Below, piece by piece: positions 8,753 to 16,855 of a stretch of DNA of 32,397 nt (its first letter is position 1; every line of letters begins with the position of its first letter). Under the pieces are notes generated by a model. The model was given only the letters and a program-made list of their open reading frames with translations. It searched no databases and had not been told where the DNA came from. Location of the stretch: positions 1 through 32,397 of the forward strand of contig NZ_MDED01000037.1 in the NCBI RefSeq assembly GCF_002939885.1. The letters run 5' to 3'. A program made the position numbers and the translations under genes. This DNA is from Xanthomonas cucurbitae. Its GTDB lineage: Bacteria > Pseudomonadota > Gammaproteobacteria > Xanthomonadales > Xanthomonadaceae.

Positions 8753-8876
8753 TCCAACGCCACTGATCGCCCGTTCTTCCCCACCGCACCATCGCCGCGC
8801 CGATTCCCGGCAGCGGCACTCCCTGCGCCGGGGCGATGCGTGGGACATCTGCTCACCTGTTAGGGAAGGGATTACG

Positions 8877-11807
8877 GTGAAGAACAGCTACGCACAAACC
8901 GCGTTGTCCTGCGCGTTGGGATCCATCTTGCTGGGCATGGCCAGCAGCGTCGCCTGGGCCCAGTCCACCGATGCCGCCACTGCGCCACCGCCGCCGGACC
9001 CGGCCGGCAACAGCGACGCGGTGACCCAGCTCGATACCGTCACCGTTTCCGGCTACCGCCGCAGCATCCAGTTCTCCACCGATGCCAAGCGCGATTCGGT
9101 CGGTTTCGCCGACACCGTATTCGCCGAAGACATCGGCAAGTTTCCGGACATGAACATCGCCGAGTCGCTCAACCGCATTCCCGGCGTGCAGCTGGCGCGC
9201 GACGTCAATGGCGAAGGCCTCAACATCGCCATCCGCGGCCTGGGCACCAGCTTCACCAAGACCACGCTCAACGGCTCCAGCATCGCCACCGCCTCGATCG
9301 GCCTGAACGCGCAGAACCAGAACCGCGAAGTCGATCTGAACCTGTTCCCCACCGAGTTCTTCACCCAGCTCACCGTCAGCAAGACTCCTACCGCCAGCAT
9401 GCTCGAAGGCGGCGTCTCCGGTGTGGTGGACATGCGCAGCGCGCGCCCGTTCGATCGCCCCGGCGTGCATTTCACCTATCAGGCGCAGGCCGACTGGAAC
9501 AGCACCAGCGAGAAGACCACCCCGCGCGGCGCCTTCATGGGTAGCTGGACCAATGAGGAAGGCACCTTTGGCGCGTTGTTCGGGGTGGCCTCGGTGCGCA
9601 GCAAGCTGGGCGTGCGCGGCTTCGAGAGCGTGGGCTGGACCAACCCGGGCCTGACCTATACCCAATGCGGACTCACCCCGCCCGCAGGCACGCCGGCCAC
9701 CAATCAGCCGGCGGCCTGCAACGTCAACGGCGGCGGTAACTGGCGCATTCCCGACCGCGTGCCGGCCACTGCCGGCAGCGGCCTGACCACCGGTGAGACC
9801 ATCGATGCGGCCTGGCTGCTGGCACGCAACCCGGGCCTGAGCATCGCCCAGATCAGCGATGCACTGATCCCGCGGCTGGGCCGCGACGTGTACATGAGCG
9901 GTGATCGCAACCGCGATGCCTCGGTGATGTCGCTGGAATGGCGCCCCTCCGACAGCCTGCATTTCTACTTGGACACGCTATATTCCGAAGCCAAGCGCAC
10001 CACCGAGCGGATCAGCATGAATCTGATCGGCCGCAACGGCAACATGATTCCGCTGGGCATGCAGCTGGACCAGAACAACGTGGTCACCAGCGCCACCTTC
10101 GCCAACGCGCAGTACTTTCTGGAAGCACGCCCGTACCGCGAAGAGGTCAAGTTCTGGAGCGTCAATCCCGGTGCCGAGCTGCTGTTCGGCGCCGAGCAGG
10201 ACATCAAGCTCAACGTGCAGGCCAATGCCACGCGTAGCTGGCTGGATCGCGAATCGCCCAGCATCCTGGTGACCTCGCCGTTCACCACCGTCGACTATCG
10301 CAACGAAGGCGGCGACCGCCCCTCGATCAGCAGCCCGCTGGATCTCAACGACCCCAACCTGGGCTGGGGCTGGACCGGTGGCCGGGTCAATATCCAGAAC
10401 GAAAAGCGCATCACGCAAACACGCGGTGCGCGTGCCGACCTGCAGTTCGGCGAAGACAAGCGCAACATCAAGATCGGCGCGGCCTACGACCAGGCCGAAC
10501 GCACCATCCGCGGCTTCGACAACAGCATCGCCTGGGAGCGGGTGGTGTGCCGTGGCGATGGCGGTAACGTGTGCAACGGCGGCCCTGGCTCGGCCGTGCC
10601 CAGCGCAGTACTGGCGACGTATCTGCGGCCTGGCCCGGATGGCTTCATCACGGCCGATTTCGACCGCTTCCTGCGCGACACCAATTATTACCCGTTGCGC
10701 GACTCCGCGCCGGAAACCAACTCCGCCAACACCGGTGCCTCGGCCGGCGGCATCCGCGAGAAGAACCTGGGTTTCTACATCGAAACCAATGCCGAAACCG
10801 AAGTGTGGAACCGCACGCTGCGCTTCAATGCCGGTGTGCGTTACGTGACCACCGACCAGACCATCACCGGCCCGGTCACCATCAACGGCATTCGCCGCGT
10901 GCAGGTGCTCGATTCGGACTACAAGGAAACCCTGCCTTCGTTCAATGCCGCCTGGGACGTGGCCGACAACGTGGTGCTGCGCCTGTCCAGTTCGCGCACG
11001 CTCACCCGCCCGGACCCGAGCGCGATGTTGCCCAACACCAACTTCAGCGACCCGTCTGCGCAGACCGCCACGCAGGGCAATCCGAACCTGGCACCGTACC
11101 TGTCCACGAACGTGGACTTCGGCGGCGAGTGGTACACCGGTGGCGAAGGCTATGTCGGCCTGACCCTGTTCAACAAGCGCATCAGCGGCTTCACCGTCAA
11201 CGGCGTGCGGCGCATTCCCTTCAACGACCTGGGCGTGCCGTACGAGAGTCTGCTGCCGATCCAGCAAGCCGGGTTGGACCAGCGCGGCGGCCCGAACGCC
11301 GCCACGGTGGACGTGCAGACCCAGGTCAATGCCGACGGCGTGCTCAATATCCGCGGCACCGAAGCGATCTGGGTGCAGCCGCTGGACAAGCTCATCGACG
11401 GCCTGGGCTTCAGCGTGAACTACACGCACGTCACCCAATCCTCCGAAGGCGAAGGCATCCCGGCAGTGGCGGTGGGCGTGGCGCCGAACCTGTGGAACGG
11501 CACCGTGTACTGGGAGAAGAACGCCGCCTCGGTGCGCCTGTCCTACACCTGGAACGACGACATGGTGATCTCCGGTGCCAACCAGAACGGCATCCCGTAC
11601 GCGCGCCTCAATGCCGACGCACGCGGCCAGCTGGATCTGTCGGCCAGCTACGCGCTGGACTGGTTGCCCTCCAAGCCGCAGCTCACCCTCAACGTCACCA
11701 ACATCACCGACGAGCCGCTGCGCACCACCTACGCCTGGCCCAACGCCACCTACGACCTGTACCAGCCCGGGCGCACCGTCATGCTCGGCATCCGCGGTAC
11801 CTTCTGA
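8877..11807 (+). CDS. TonB-dependent receptor for xylo-oligosaccharides
   Basis: A 976-residue outer-membrane receptor of the Xanthomonas/Caulobacter carbohydrate type. A signal peptide covers about residues 1-29 (ending SVAWAQS). The TonB box LDTVTVS is at 52-58. The plug domain follows (AESLNRIPGVQLARDVNGEG, then IRGLG), and a 22-strand barrel domain fills the rest. The chain ends in an aromatic residue (RGTF), as outer-membrane proteins do. The start is GTG at 8877, supported by AGGGAAGGG about 6 nt upstream. It opens the plus-strand xylan arm and would move xylan fragments made by the GH10 enzymes into the periplasm with energy from TonB-ExbBD. Substrate assignment rests on context and the xyl-box. 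Confidence 0.93.
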   Translation: MKNSYAQTALSCALGSILLGMASSVAWAQSTDAATAPPPPDPAGNSDAVTQLDTVTVSGYRRSIQFSTDAKRDSVGFADTVFAEDIGKFPDMNIAESLNRIPGVQLARDVNGEGLNIAIRGLGTSFTKTTLNGSSIATASIGLNAQNQNREVDLNLFPTEFFTQLTVSKTPTASMLEGGVSGVVDMRSARPFDRPGVHFTYQAQADWNSTSEKTTPRGAFMGSWTNEEGTFGALFGVASVRSKLGVRGFESVGWTNPGLTYTQCGLTPPAGTPATNQPAACNVNGGGNWRIPDRVPATAGSGLTTGETIDAAWLLARNPGLSIAQISDALIPRLGRDVYMSGDRNRDASVMSLEWRPSDSLHFYLDTLYSEAKRTTERISMNLIGRNGNMIPLGMQLDQNNVVTSATFANAQYFLEARPYREEVKFWSVNPGAELLFGAEQDIKLNVQANATRSWLDRESPSILVTSPFTTVDYRNEGGDRPSISSPLDLNDPNLGWGWTGGRVNIQNEKRITQTRGARADLQFGEDKRNIKIGAAYDQAERTIRGFDNSIAWERVVCRGDGGNVCNGGPGSAVPSAVLATYLRPGPDGFITADFDRFLRDTNYYPLRDSAPETNSANTGASAGGIREKNLGFYIETNAETEVWNRTLRFNAGVRYVTTDQTITGPVTINGIRRVQVLDSDYKETLPSFNAAWDVADNVVLRLSSSRTLTRPDPSAMLPNTNFSDPSAQTATQGNPNLAPYLSTNVDFGGEWYTGGEGYVGLTLFNKRISGFTVNGVRRIPFNDLGVPYESLLPIQQAGLDQRGGPNAATVDVQTQVNADGVLNIRGTEAIWVQPLDKLIDGLGFSVNYTHVTQSSEGEGIPAVAVGVAPNLWNGTVYWEKNAASVRLSYTWNDDMVISGANQNGIPYARLNADARGQLDLSASYALDWLPSKPQLTLNVTNITDEPLRTTYAWPNATYDLYQPGRTVMLGIRGTF

Positions 11808-11814
11808 GTGCTGT

Positions 11815-11854
11815 GCCCGCCGGTTGTTGGTGACATGTCCTGCAACCGGCGGGC
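11815..11854. repeat. Perfect 12-bp inverted repeat between receptor and symporter genes
   Basis: GCCCGCCGGTTG at 11815-11826 pairs perfectly with CAACCGGCGGGC at 11843-11854 across a 16-nt loop. It begins 8 nt after the receptor stop codon. No T-run follows on the plus strand, so it is not a classical terminator. It may stabilise the receptor mRNA 3' end or attenuate transcription into the downstream symporter gene. Confidence 0.7.
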
Positions 11855-11905
11855 AAGCGCGCGCCGCGGCGCTTTCCGCAGCACTCTTCGAGTCCGCCCG
11901 ACCTC

Positions 11906-13396
11906 ATGAACACTGCGTCTTCCCCGCTGTCACTACGCGAAAAGATCGGCTACAGCCTGGGCGACCTGGCCGCCAACCTGATCTTCCAGACGCTGGTGAC
12001 GTTCCTGGCGTTCTTCTACACCGACGTGTTCCGCATTCCCGCCAGCGCAGCGGCCACGTTGATCTTCGTGGTCGGCCTGCTGGGCGCATTCGTGTTCACT
12101 CCCGTCATCGGCATCCTGGCCGACCGCACCCGCACGCGCTGGGGCAAGTTCCGTCCGTGGATCCTGTGGACGGCGCTGCCGTTCGGTGCCTTGTCGCTGG
12201 CCGCCTTCAATACACCGGCGCTTGGCGAGCAGGGCAAGATCACTTACGCCTTCGCCACCTACACCTTGTTGATGCTGGTGTACGTGGCCAACAACCTGCC
12301 GTATTCGGCACTGAGCGGCGTGCTCACCGGCAGCATGGAGCAGCGCAACAGCCTGTCGGCTTACCGCTTTCTGGCCGTGACGCTGGCGCAGTTCGTGATC
12401 CAGGTGCTGCTGCTGCCCTTGGTGCTGATCCTGGGCAATGGCGACAAGGCGCAGGGCTTCCGTAACACCATGGCGTTGTTCGCTGCCGTCGGCACGCTGT
12501 GTTTTCTCATCACCTTCTTCACCACCCGCGAGCGCGTGCGGCCCATCAGCGAGCAGCGCAGCAGCGTGCGCCAGGACCTGACCGATCTGCTCCGCAACAA
12601 GCCCTGGCTGGTGATGCTGGCGCTGACCATCCTGGTCTTCATCAATCTCGCCATGAAGGGCGGGATGTACATCTATTACTTCAAGTACACCCTGGATGCC
12701 AGCGCGCTGGCGCAGTTTCTCGACAACGCCGGCTTCAATCGCTTCATTGGCGGCATCAACGGCGTGCTCACCAGTGCCGGCATGACGGCGCTGCACTGGC
12801 CGCAGGACGCTCCCACCTCGGCCTTCAGCGTGTTCAGTGCCGGTGGCATCATGGCCATGATCGCGGGCATCGGCTGTTCCAAGCGCCTGGCCGACCGCCA
12901 TGGCAAGCGCAACGTGTTCGGTGGTGCGCTGCTGATCTCCACGCTGTTCCTGCTGGCGTTCTACGTCTACCCGCCCACCGCCATCGGCTGGGTGTTCGGC
13001 TCCTACGTGCTGCACGGCTTCTTCTACGGCATCACCATTCCGCTGCTGTGGGCGATGATCGCCGATGTGGCCGACTACTCGGAATGGAAGAACCACCGCC
13101 GCGCCACTGCGATCATCTTCTCGGCGATGTTGTGTGGCCTGAAGATCGGCCTGAGCATCGGTGGCGCGCTGGTCGCCGGCATCCTGGCCTGGTACGGCTA
13201 CGACGCCGCGTTGGCGCAGCAAAGCGCCGCCGTGAACGATGGCATCCGCCTGGCCATCAGTGTGTATGCCTCCCTGCCGTTCCTGCTCAGCACCGCGCTA
13301 TTGGCGCTGTACGAGATCGACAAGCCCCTGGAATCCCGTATCGAACGCGAACTGGACGCACGCCGCCAGGCGGCGCTGCCGACAGTGGGCCAATGA
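11906..13396 (+). CDS. GPH-family sugar:cation symporter (XynP/XylP-like)
   Basis: A 496-residue inner-membrane transporter of the glycoside-pentoside-hexuronide (GPH) family with about 12 membrane segments. The family signature is clear: YSLGDLAANLIFQ at 16-28 and ADRTRTRWGKFRPW at 72-85. SEWKNHRRATAIIFS in the later half is also typical, matching the region contacted by regulatory or substrate-specific loops in the family. ATG at 11906 fits the start of homologues; the ribosome binding site is weak. It lies 98 bp after the receptor, with a hairpin between, and 30 bp before the GH43 gene. The likely role is import of xylobiose or xylo-oligosaccharides from the periplasm for hydrolysis by the cytosolic GH43. 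Confidence 0.92.
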   Translation: MNTASSPLSLREKIGYSLGDLAANLIFQTLVTFLAFFYTDVFRIPASAAATLIFVVGLLGAFVFTPVIGILADRTRTRWGKFRPWILWTALPFGALSLAAFNTPALGEQGKITYAFATYTLLMLVYVANNLPYSALSGVLTGSMEQRNSLSAYRFLAVTLAQFVIQVLLLPLVLILGNGDKAQGFRNTMALFAAVGTLCFLITFFTTRERVRPISEQRSSVRQDLTDLLRNKPWLVMLALTILVFINLAMKGGMYIYYFKYTLDASALAQFLDNAGFNRFIGGINGVLTSAGMTALHWPQDAPTSAFSVFSAGGIMAMIAGIGCSKRLADRHGKRNVFGGALLISTLFLLAFYVYPPTAIGWVFGSYVLHGFFYGITIPLLWAMIADVADYSEWKNHRRATAIIFSAMLCGLKIGLSIGGALVAGILAWYGYDAALAQQSAAVNDGIRLAISVYASLPFLLSTALLALYEIDKPLESRIERELDARRQAALPTVGQ

Positions 13397-13426
13397 CTTC
13401 CCTCCCCCTCATGCACAGGTACGCGC

Positions 13427-14461
13427 ATGTCCGATGAACTGCAAGCCGCCACCCTGCAGGCGCTGGCGCGCACCGCCATTTCCGCACCGCTGGTCAGCCA
13501 CATTTATACAGCCGACCCTTCCGCACATGTGTTCGACGGCGCGCTGTACATCTACCCCTCGCACGACATCGATGCCGGCGTTGCCTTCAGCGACGACGGC
13601 TCGCACTTCTGCATGGAGGACTACCACGTCTTTCGCATGGCGCATCCGCACGCGCCTGTGGAAGACCTGGGGCAGGTCCTGCACGTACGCGACGTGCCTT
13701 GGGCACAGCGTCAGATGTGGGCACCGGATGCCGCGCAGCGCAACGGCAAGACCTACCTGTATTTCCCGGCCAAACGCGCCGATGGCATCTTCCAGATCGG
13801 CGTAGCGGTAGGCGACGGCCCGCAAGGCCCGTTCACCGCACAACCGCAACCGATCGCCGGCAGCTACTCCATCGACCCGGCCGTGTTCGGCGACGCCGAT
13901 GGCGAGCATTACCTGTATTTCGGCGGCATCTGGGGCGGCCAGCTGCAGCACTACCGCGACAACGGCTACGCGCAGACCCACCAGGAACCCGAAGGCACAG
14001 CGCCCGCGCTCGGCCCACGCGTCGGCCGCCTGCGTGAGGACATGCTGCAGTTGGCCGAGCCCACCCGCGAGGTGGTGATCCTGGACGAACACGGCAGCCC
14101 GCTACGCGCCGACGACCACGCCCGCCGCTTCTTCGAAGGCCCCTGGATGCATCACCACGCCGGTCGCTATTACCTGTCGTATTCCACCGGCGACACCCAC
14201 CTGATCTGCTACGCCACCAGCGAGACGCCCTACGGCCCGTTCACCTATCAAGGCGTGCTGCTGGCACCGGTGATCGGCTGGACCACGCACCACTCCATCT
14301 GCAACGTCGATGGCCAGTGGTACCTGTTCTATCACGATGCCAGCCTGTCGCAGGGCCAGACTCACCTACGCAGCATCAAGATGACACCGCTGCAGCATGA
14401 CGCCGATGGGACGATCGCCACGATTTATCCGTATGGGGAGCAGGCGGTGTCGCCTTGGTGA
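13427..14461 (+). CDS. GH43 beta-xylosidase / alpha-arabinofuranosidase, cytosolic
   Basis: A 344-residue GH43 five-bladed beta-propeller enzyme. The three acidic catalytic residues can be placed: general base D30 (YTADPSAHVF), pKa modulator D150 (YSIDPAVF), and general acid E237 (FFEGPWMHHH). There is no signal peptide, so it acts in the cytoplasm on imported oligosaccharides. AGG lies 7 nt before the ATG. It closes the plus-strand arm, 30 bp after the GPH symporter, and is surely cotranscribed with it. Sequence alone does not decide between xylosidase and arabinofuranosidase activity; the complete set (D, D, E) says the enzyme is active. Confidence 0.92.
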   Translation: MSDELQAATLQALARTAISAPLVSHIYTADPSAHVFDGALYIYPSHDIDAGVAFSDDGSHFCMEDYHVFRMAHPHAPVEDLGQVLHVRDVPWAQRQMWAPDAAQRNGKTYLYFPAKRADGIFQIGVAVGDGPQGPFTAQPQPIAGSYSIDPAVFGDADGEHYLYFGGIWGGQLQHYRDNGYAQTHQEPEGTAPALGPRVGRLREDMLQLAEPTREVVILDEHGSPLRADDHARRFFEGPWMHHHAGRYYLSYSTGDTHLICYATSETPYGPFTYQGVLLAPVIGWTTHHSICNVDGQWYLFYHDASLSQGQTHLRSIKMTPLQHDADGTIATIYPYGEQAVSPW

Positions 14462-14592
14462 GCGGCGACAGCTAGGCCTACGCGCCACGGAGCAGGAGCA
14501 TCTTGCATTCCATTAGCGCTTCGCCTCAGCAGAGAACCGCGTGAGTAGATGCGCGTGAGAGTCCTTCGTCAGTACGACGATACAATGCTGGA

Positions 14593-14976
14593 TCAGCTGC
14601 GATCAGGCTCCACGACCACTGCGGTTCCATAACACAGCACCTCGGTCAGACCTGCCATCAACTCGGTGGCGTCATAGCGCACTGCGATGACGGCATTACC
14701 ACCCAGCTGCCTGGCATGTTGCACCATATCGCGATAGGTTTCCGAGCGGGCCTGCTCGCACAGTTCGGTGTATATGGTGATGTTGCCGCCGAACAGTGTT
14801 TGCAGGCTGCCAAAGAAATTCCCCACGATGGAACGCGACCTCACGGTGATGCCGCGCACCAACCCCAGGTTGCGAACGATCTGGTAGCCCGGCAGTTCAA
14901 ATGCCGTGGTCACCATACTGTCGTTGAGCGACAAGAGCGACGCGTGGATCGGCGAAGAGTCGTATGGATTTGTCAC
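14593..14976 (-). CDS. YbjQ/UPF0145 family protein
   Basis: A 127-residue cytoplasmic protein of the YbjQ family (putative heavy-metal-binding fold, function unproven). Family stretches are visible: [45 protein letters not shown], and [19 protein letters not shown] at 14976 was chosen because GGGAG lies 7 nt upstream. A longer frame from ATG at 15030 and a shorter start at ATG 14916 (107 residues, the usual family length) both lack a good ribosome binding site. The chosen start adds about 20 residues ([19 protein letters not shown]) before the family core. It ends convergently with GH43, with 131 bp between the stops. Confidence 0.78.
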   Translation of the reverse strand: MTNPYDSSPIHASLLSLNDSMVTTAFELPGYQIVRNLGLVRGITVRSRSIVGNFFGSLQTLFGGNITIYTELCEQARSETYRDMVQHARQLGGNAVIAVRYDATELMAGLTEVLCYGTAVVVEPDRS

Positions 14977-15039
14977 GAACGCATCTCCCGATAGGATGAC
15001 AACGCACTGGCGTTTCTTCTCCGGAGGCATAGATGCATT

Positions 15040-15381
15040 TTACTGCTCCGAGAATTCCCAACCATCGTTATAGCCGCCCAAGGGCATTGCCTGTAACGCC
15101 AGCTCCTCTTCGAACGCCACGATCGCCTTGTAGGTGGCAACCATGGTCGGATACACGGTGACGTCCATGGGGAAGGCAGTGTTTTCCGGGTAATAGCGGC
15201 AGCACACCTTCTGCTCGCAGCGGAGCATGGCCACCGAGAACTCCAGTGCCGCCTCCTTGGTGGGAAACACGACCGAAAAGGCGATTTCGCGGGTCCTGGA
15301 AAGATCCACTCCCTGCTGCGCGATGTGCCAGAGGGTGTCGCCGTTGTCGTCCTTGGGATGGAGGGTCAAATCTCGCTGCAT
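15040..15381 (-). CDS. RraB-like protein (possible RNase E regulator)
   Basis: A 113-residue acidic protein resembling the RraB family (regulator of RNase E activity B). Visible signs are the N-terminal half with DDNGDTLWHIAQQGVDLS, the central FSVVFPTKEAALEFSVAM, and the C-terminal GGYNDGWEFSE, which matches the Y-D-G-W family ending. In E. coli RraB binds the RNase E scaffold and slows decay of selected mRNAs; whether this homologue does so is unknown. ATG at 15381 gives the family length; a longer frame to 15447 adds a Ser/Arg-rich part with no family likeness. It is followed 63 bp later by the YbjQ gene on the same strand. Confidence 0.7.
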   Translation of the reverse strand: MQRDLTLHPKDDNGDTLWHIAQQGVDLSRTREIAFSVVFPTKEAALEFSVAMLRCEQKVCCRYYPENTAFPMDVTVYPTMVATYKAIVAFEEELALQAMPLGGYNDGWEFSEQ

Positions 15382-15457
15382 GGCGCGCTTGGTGAGTGAC
15401 GGCCGGCCCGGCCAAGAACGCCAGGATGGCGACTGTCTGGCCGACAATCCAGCAGCA

Positions 15458-16030
15458 CTACGGCACCCACACCAAATTCATCAACTGCGGGTTCGCCGTC
15501 ACCTTGACCAGCTTGCCACTGGGGCCGAACTGCACCTGGTACTCGGAGAAGCTGTCGCGCCAGTAACGCCACAGCGAGGCGTCCAGATTGGGGTTCTCGC
15601 TGCTGATCGGGTAGCCGACGGCCATGATGACCTGCTCGCGGGTCATGCCGCCGGTGAGCTTGCCCTCATTGATGGCCTGGCGGATCTTGGGCGGGAAGGT
15701 GGCGAGCTTGAGCTTGGGGTCGGCGGTGACGACGTAGCGGGCGGCGAAGGCGGTGTTGTCCAGGTCGCGGCTGTAGTCGTTGCCGATGGACTGCTTTTCA
15801 CCGGCAATCTTCAGGTTGACGCGGTTGCGGCCAAAGCCGGTGACGCTGACCGGCGTACCGACCGGGAGCAGGTGCTTGCCGTCTTCGACGTAATTGCTGT
15901 CGCTGATCCAGCTGCCGTCGGTGCGCAGATTGCAGCACAGGAAGCCGTCGTACTTGGTCACGTCGGCGGCGCTCGCCAGGTCGGAAGCTGTCAGCAGGCC
16001 CAGGGCCAGCAGGGAAGTACGCAAACGCAT
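15458..16030 (-). CDS. Unknown exported protein with a BamE-like C-terminal part
   Basis: A 190-residue protein with a signal peptide (LRTSLLALGLLTASDLASA, cleavage near residue 21). The start is supported by AAAGGAG about 8 nt upstream. The middle shows a double cysteine (GFLCCNLRTDGSWISD). The C-terminal part TGGMTREQVIMAVGYP followed by W-R-Y-W is reminiscent of the SmpA/BamE-type motif (G-M-T-x-x-Q-V-x-x-x-x-G-x-P). The likeness is short, so a true relation is uncertain. It probably resides in the periplasm or at the inner face of the outer membrane. No specific function can be given. It stands divergent to the YdcH-like gene. Confidence 0.78.
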   Translation of the reverse strand: MRLRTSLLALGLLTASDLASAADVTKYDGFLCCNLRTDGSWISDSNYVEDGKHLLPVGTPVSVTGFGRNRVNLKIAGEKQSIGNDYSRDLDNTAFAARYVVTADPKLKLATFPPKIRQAINEGKLTGGMTREQVIMAVGYPISSENPNLDASLWRYWRDSFSEYQVQFGPSGKLVKVTANPQLMNLVWVP

Positions 16031-16182
16031 CGGGAGGACTCCTTTCTCGACGGCCGGGGCCGCACGGCAGTGATGGCTAAGGCGTCGCCGTTTCCCCGAC
16101 GCCGCGCGAGCATTGTCGCAGCCTCCGGCCACTTGGCAAGCGCGGGTGACGCGCACCGCCCGGGGTTGTGTATGCTCGGGGC

Positions 16183-16386
16183 GTGGACACTCTTTCACCC
16201 GCCGAGATCGTCGAGCAGATCGCCGAGTTGCGACGTGCACACCGCGCGTTGGACGAGGAGATCCAGCGCGTGCCTGCGAACATGGAGGACGAGCTGCAGA
16301 TGAAGCGCTTGAAGAAGCGCAAGCTGCATCTCAAGGACTGCATCACGCGGCTGGAGATGGAGCTGGTGCCCGACGAGCCGGCGTGA
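16183..16386 (+). CDS. YdcH/DUF465-like small coiled-coil protein
   Basis: A 67-residue charged protein: LSPAEIVEQIAELRRAHRAL, then EEIQRVP, then MKRLKKRKLHLKDCITRLE. It is almost entirely helical with heptad-like spacing and matches the YdcH (DUF465) family pattern, with the LKKxKLxLKD segment near the end. The function of the family is unknown. GTG at 16183 is chosen; GTG at 16168 would add five residues. Neither has a normal ribosome binding site, but TATGCT at 16171-16176 sits where a -10 box would place the transcript start at the GTG, suggesting a leaderless mRNA. Confidence 0.72.
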   Translation: MDTLSPAEIVEQIAELRRAHRALDEEIQRVPANMEDELQMKRLKKRKLHLKDCITRLEMELVPDEPA

Positions 16387-16471
16387 GGTCGCCTTGCGCT
16401 TGGGCTTGCTTGGAGCGCCTGACAGACCGTAGCGCGCAGGCGCTGGGTTGGGCGGCGCGGTCCTCGCCCCC

Positions 16472-16539
16472 TGTAGGAGCGCACCTGGGCGCGATGGGGC
16501 TTTCACGGGAAGGCCCTCGCGCCCAGGTGCGCTCCTACA
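16472..16539. repeat. REP hairpin, copy 1 (Xanthomonas type)
   Basis: A perfect 23-bp stem: TGTAGGAGCGCACCTGGGCG plus CGA on the left pairs with its exact complement ending CTCCTACA at 16539. The 22-nt loop contains GGGCTTTCACGGGAAGGCCC. The GTAGGAGCG opening is typical of the REP family that is scattered through Xanthomonas and Stenotrophomonas intergenic DNA and linked to RAYT (TnpA-REP) transposases. Confidence 0.85.
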
Positions 16540-16695
16540 AGGACCGCCTGCCTGGGTCTGCGAATTCACAGCATGTGATCGCGATCGTCCAGGCGGGGGC
16601 ATGAACCGGCTTGGCAGGCTGCACGCCGTGACTGTCGGCAGCGATCCCGCGTGCCTGGCAGCAAGAACCGGGCGGTATGCATGGTCCTTGCTCCC

Positions 16696-16763
16696 TGTAG
16701 GAGCGCACCTGGGCGCGACGGGGCTTTCACGGGAAGGCCCTCGCGCCCGGGGGCGCTCCTACA
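16696..16763. repeat. REP hairpin, copy 2
   Basis: The same element as copy 1, in the same orientation, with two stem mismatches on the right arm (CCCGGGGGCGC instead of CCCAGGTGCGC). It sits 93 bp downstream of the stop codon of the minus-strand MDR gene and may protect or end that transcript. Confidence 0.82.
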
Positions 16764-16855
16764 AGTATTGCGAGCGGGCTGACTGCTGGGTCTGCGAAGT
16801 GGCAGCATGTGATCGCGATGGCATGAATCAGGCTGTCAGCGATGGCTACAGCTAC

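Larger units (their letters stand above)
8414..8876. other. 463-bp divergent regulatory gap of the xylan locus
   Basis: This gap separates the start codons of exuT (leftward) and the TonB-dependent receptor (rightward). It contains no convincing gene. It holds two copies of the xyl-box palindrome, one near each arm, described separately. The interval between the two boxes (8593-8738) shows no further repeats that I could find. Confidence 0.6.
16387..16855. other. 469-bp intergenic region with duplicated REP segment
   Basis: No gene is supported here. The region holds two REP hairpins (16472-16539 and 16696-16763). Each is followed by a related flank: GGGTCTGCGA at 16554 and 16788, and GCATGTGATCGCGAT at 16571 and 16805. 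Hairpin starts are 224 nt apart and flanks 234 nt apart, so the whole unit looks like a decayed tandem duplication. Confidence 0.75.

Noticed and set aside
9978..11438. Minus-strand open frame of 486 codons opposite the xylan receptor
   Set aside because: Antisense shadow, as above.
14510..14524. Third xyl-box-like site after GH43 (core TTAGCGCTT)
   Set aside because: Only the core resembles the box; the flanks do not match, and it lies between two convergent stop codons.
16472..16763. CRISPR array
   Set aside because: Only two hairpin units with unequal spacing and related, not unique, intervening DNA; they are REP elements.
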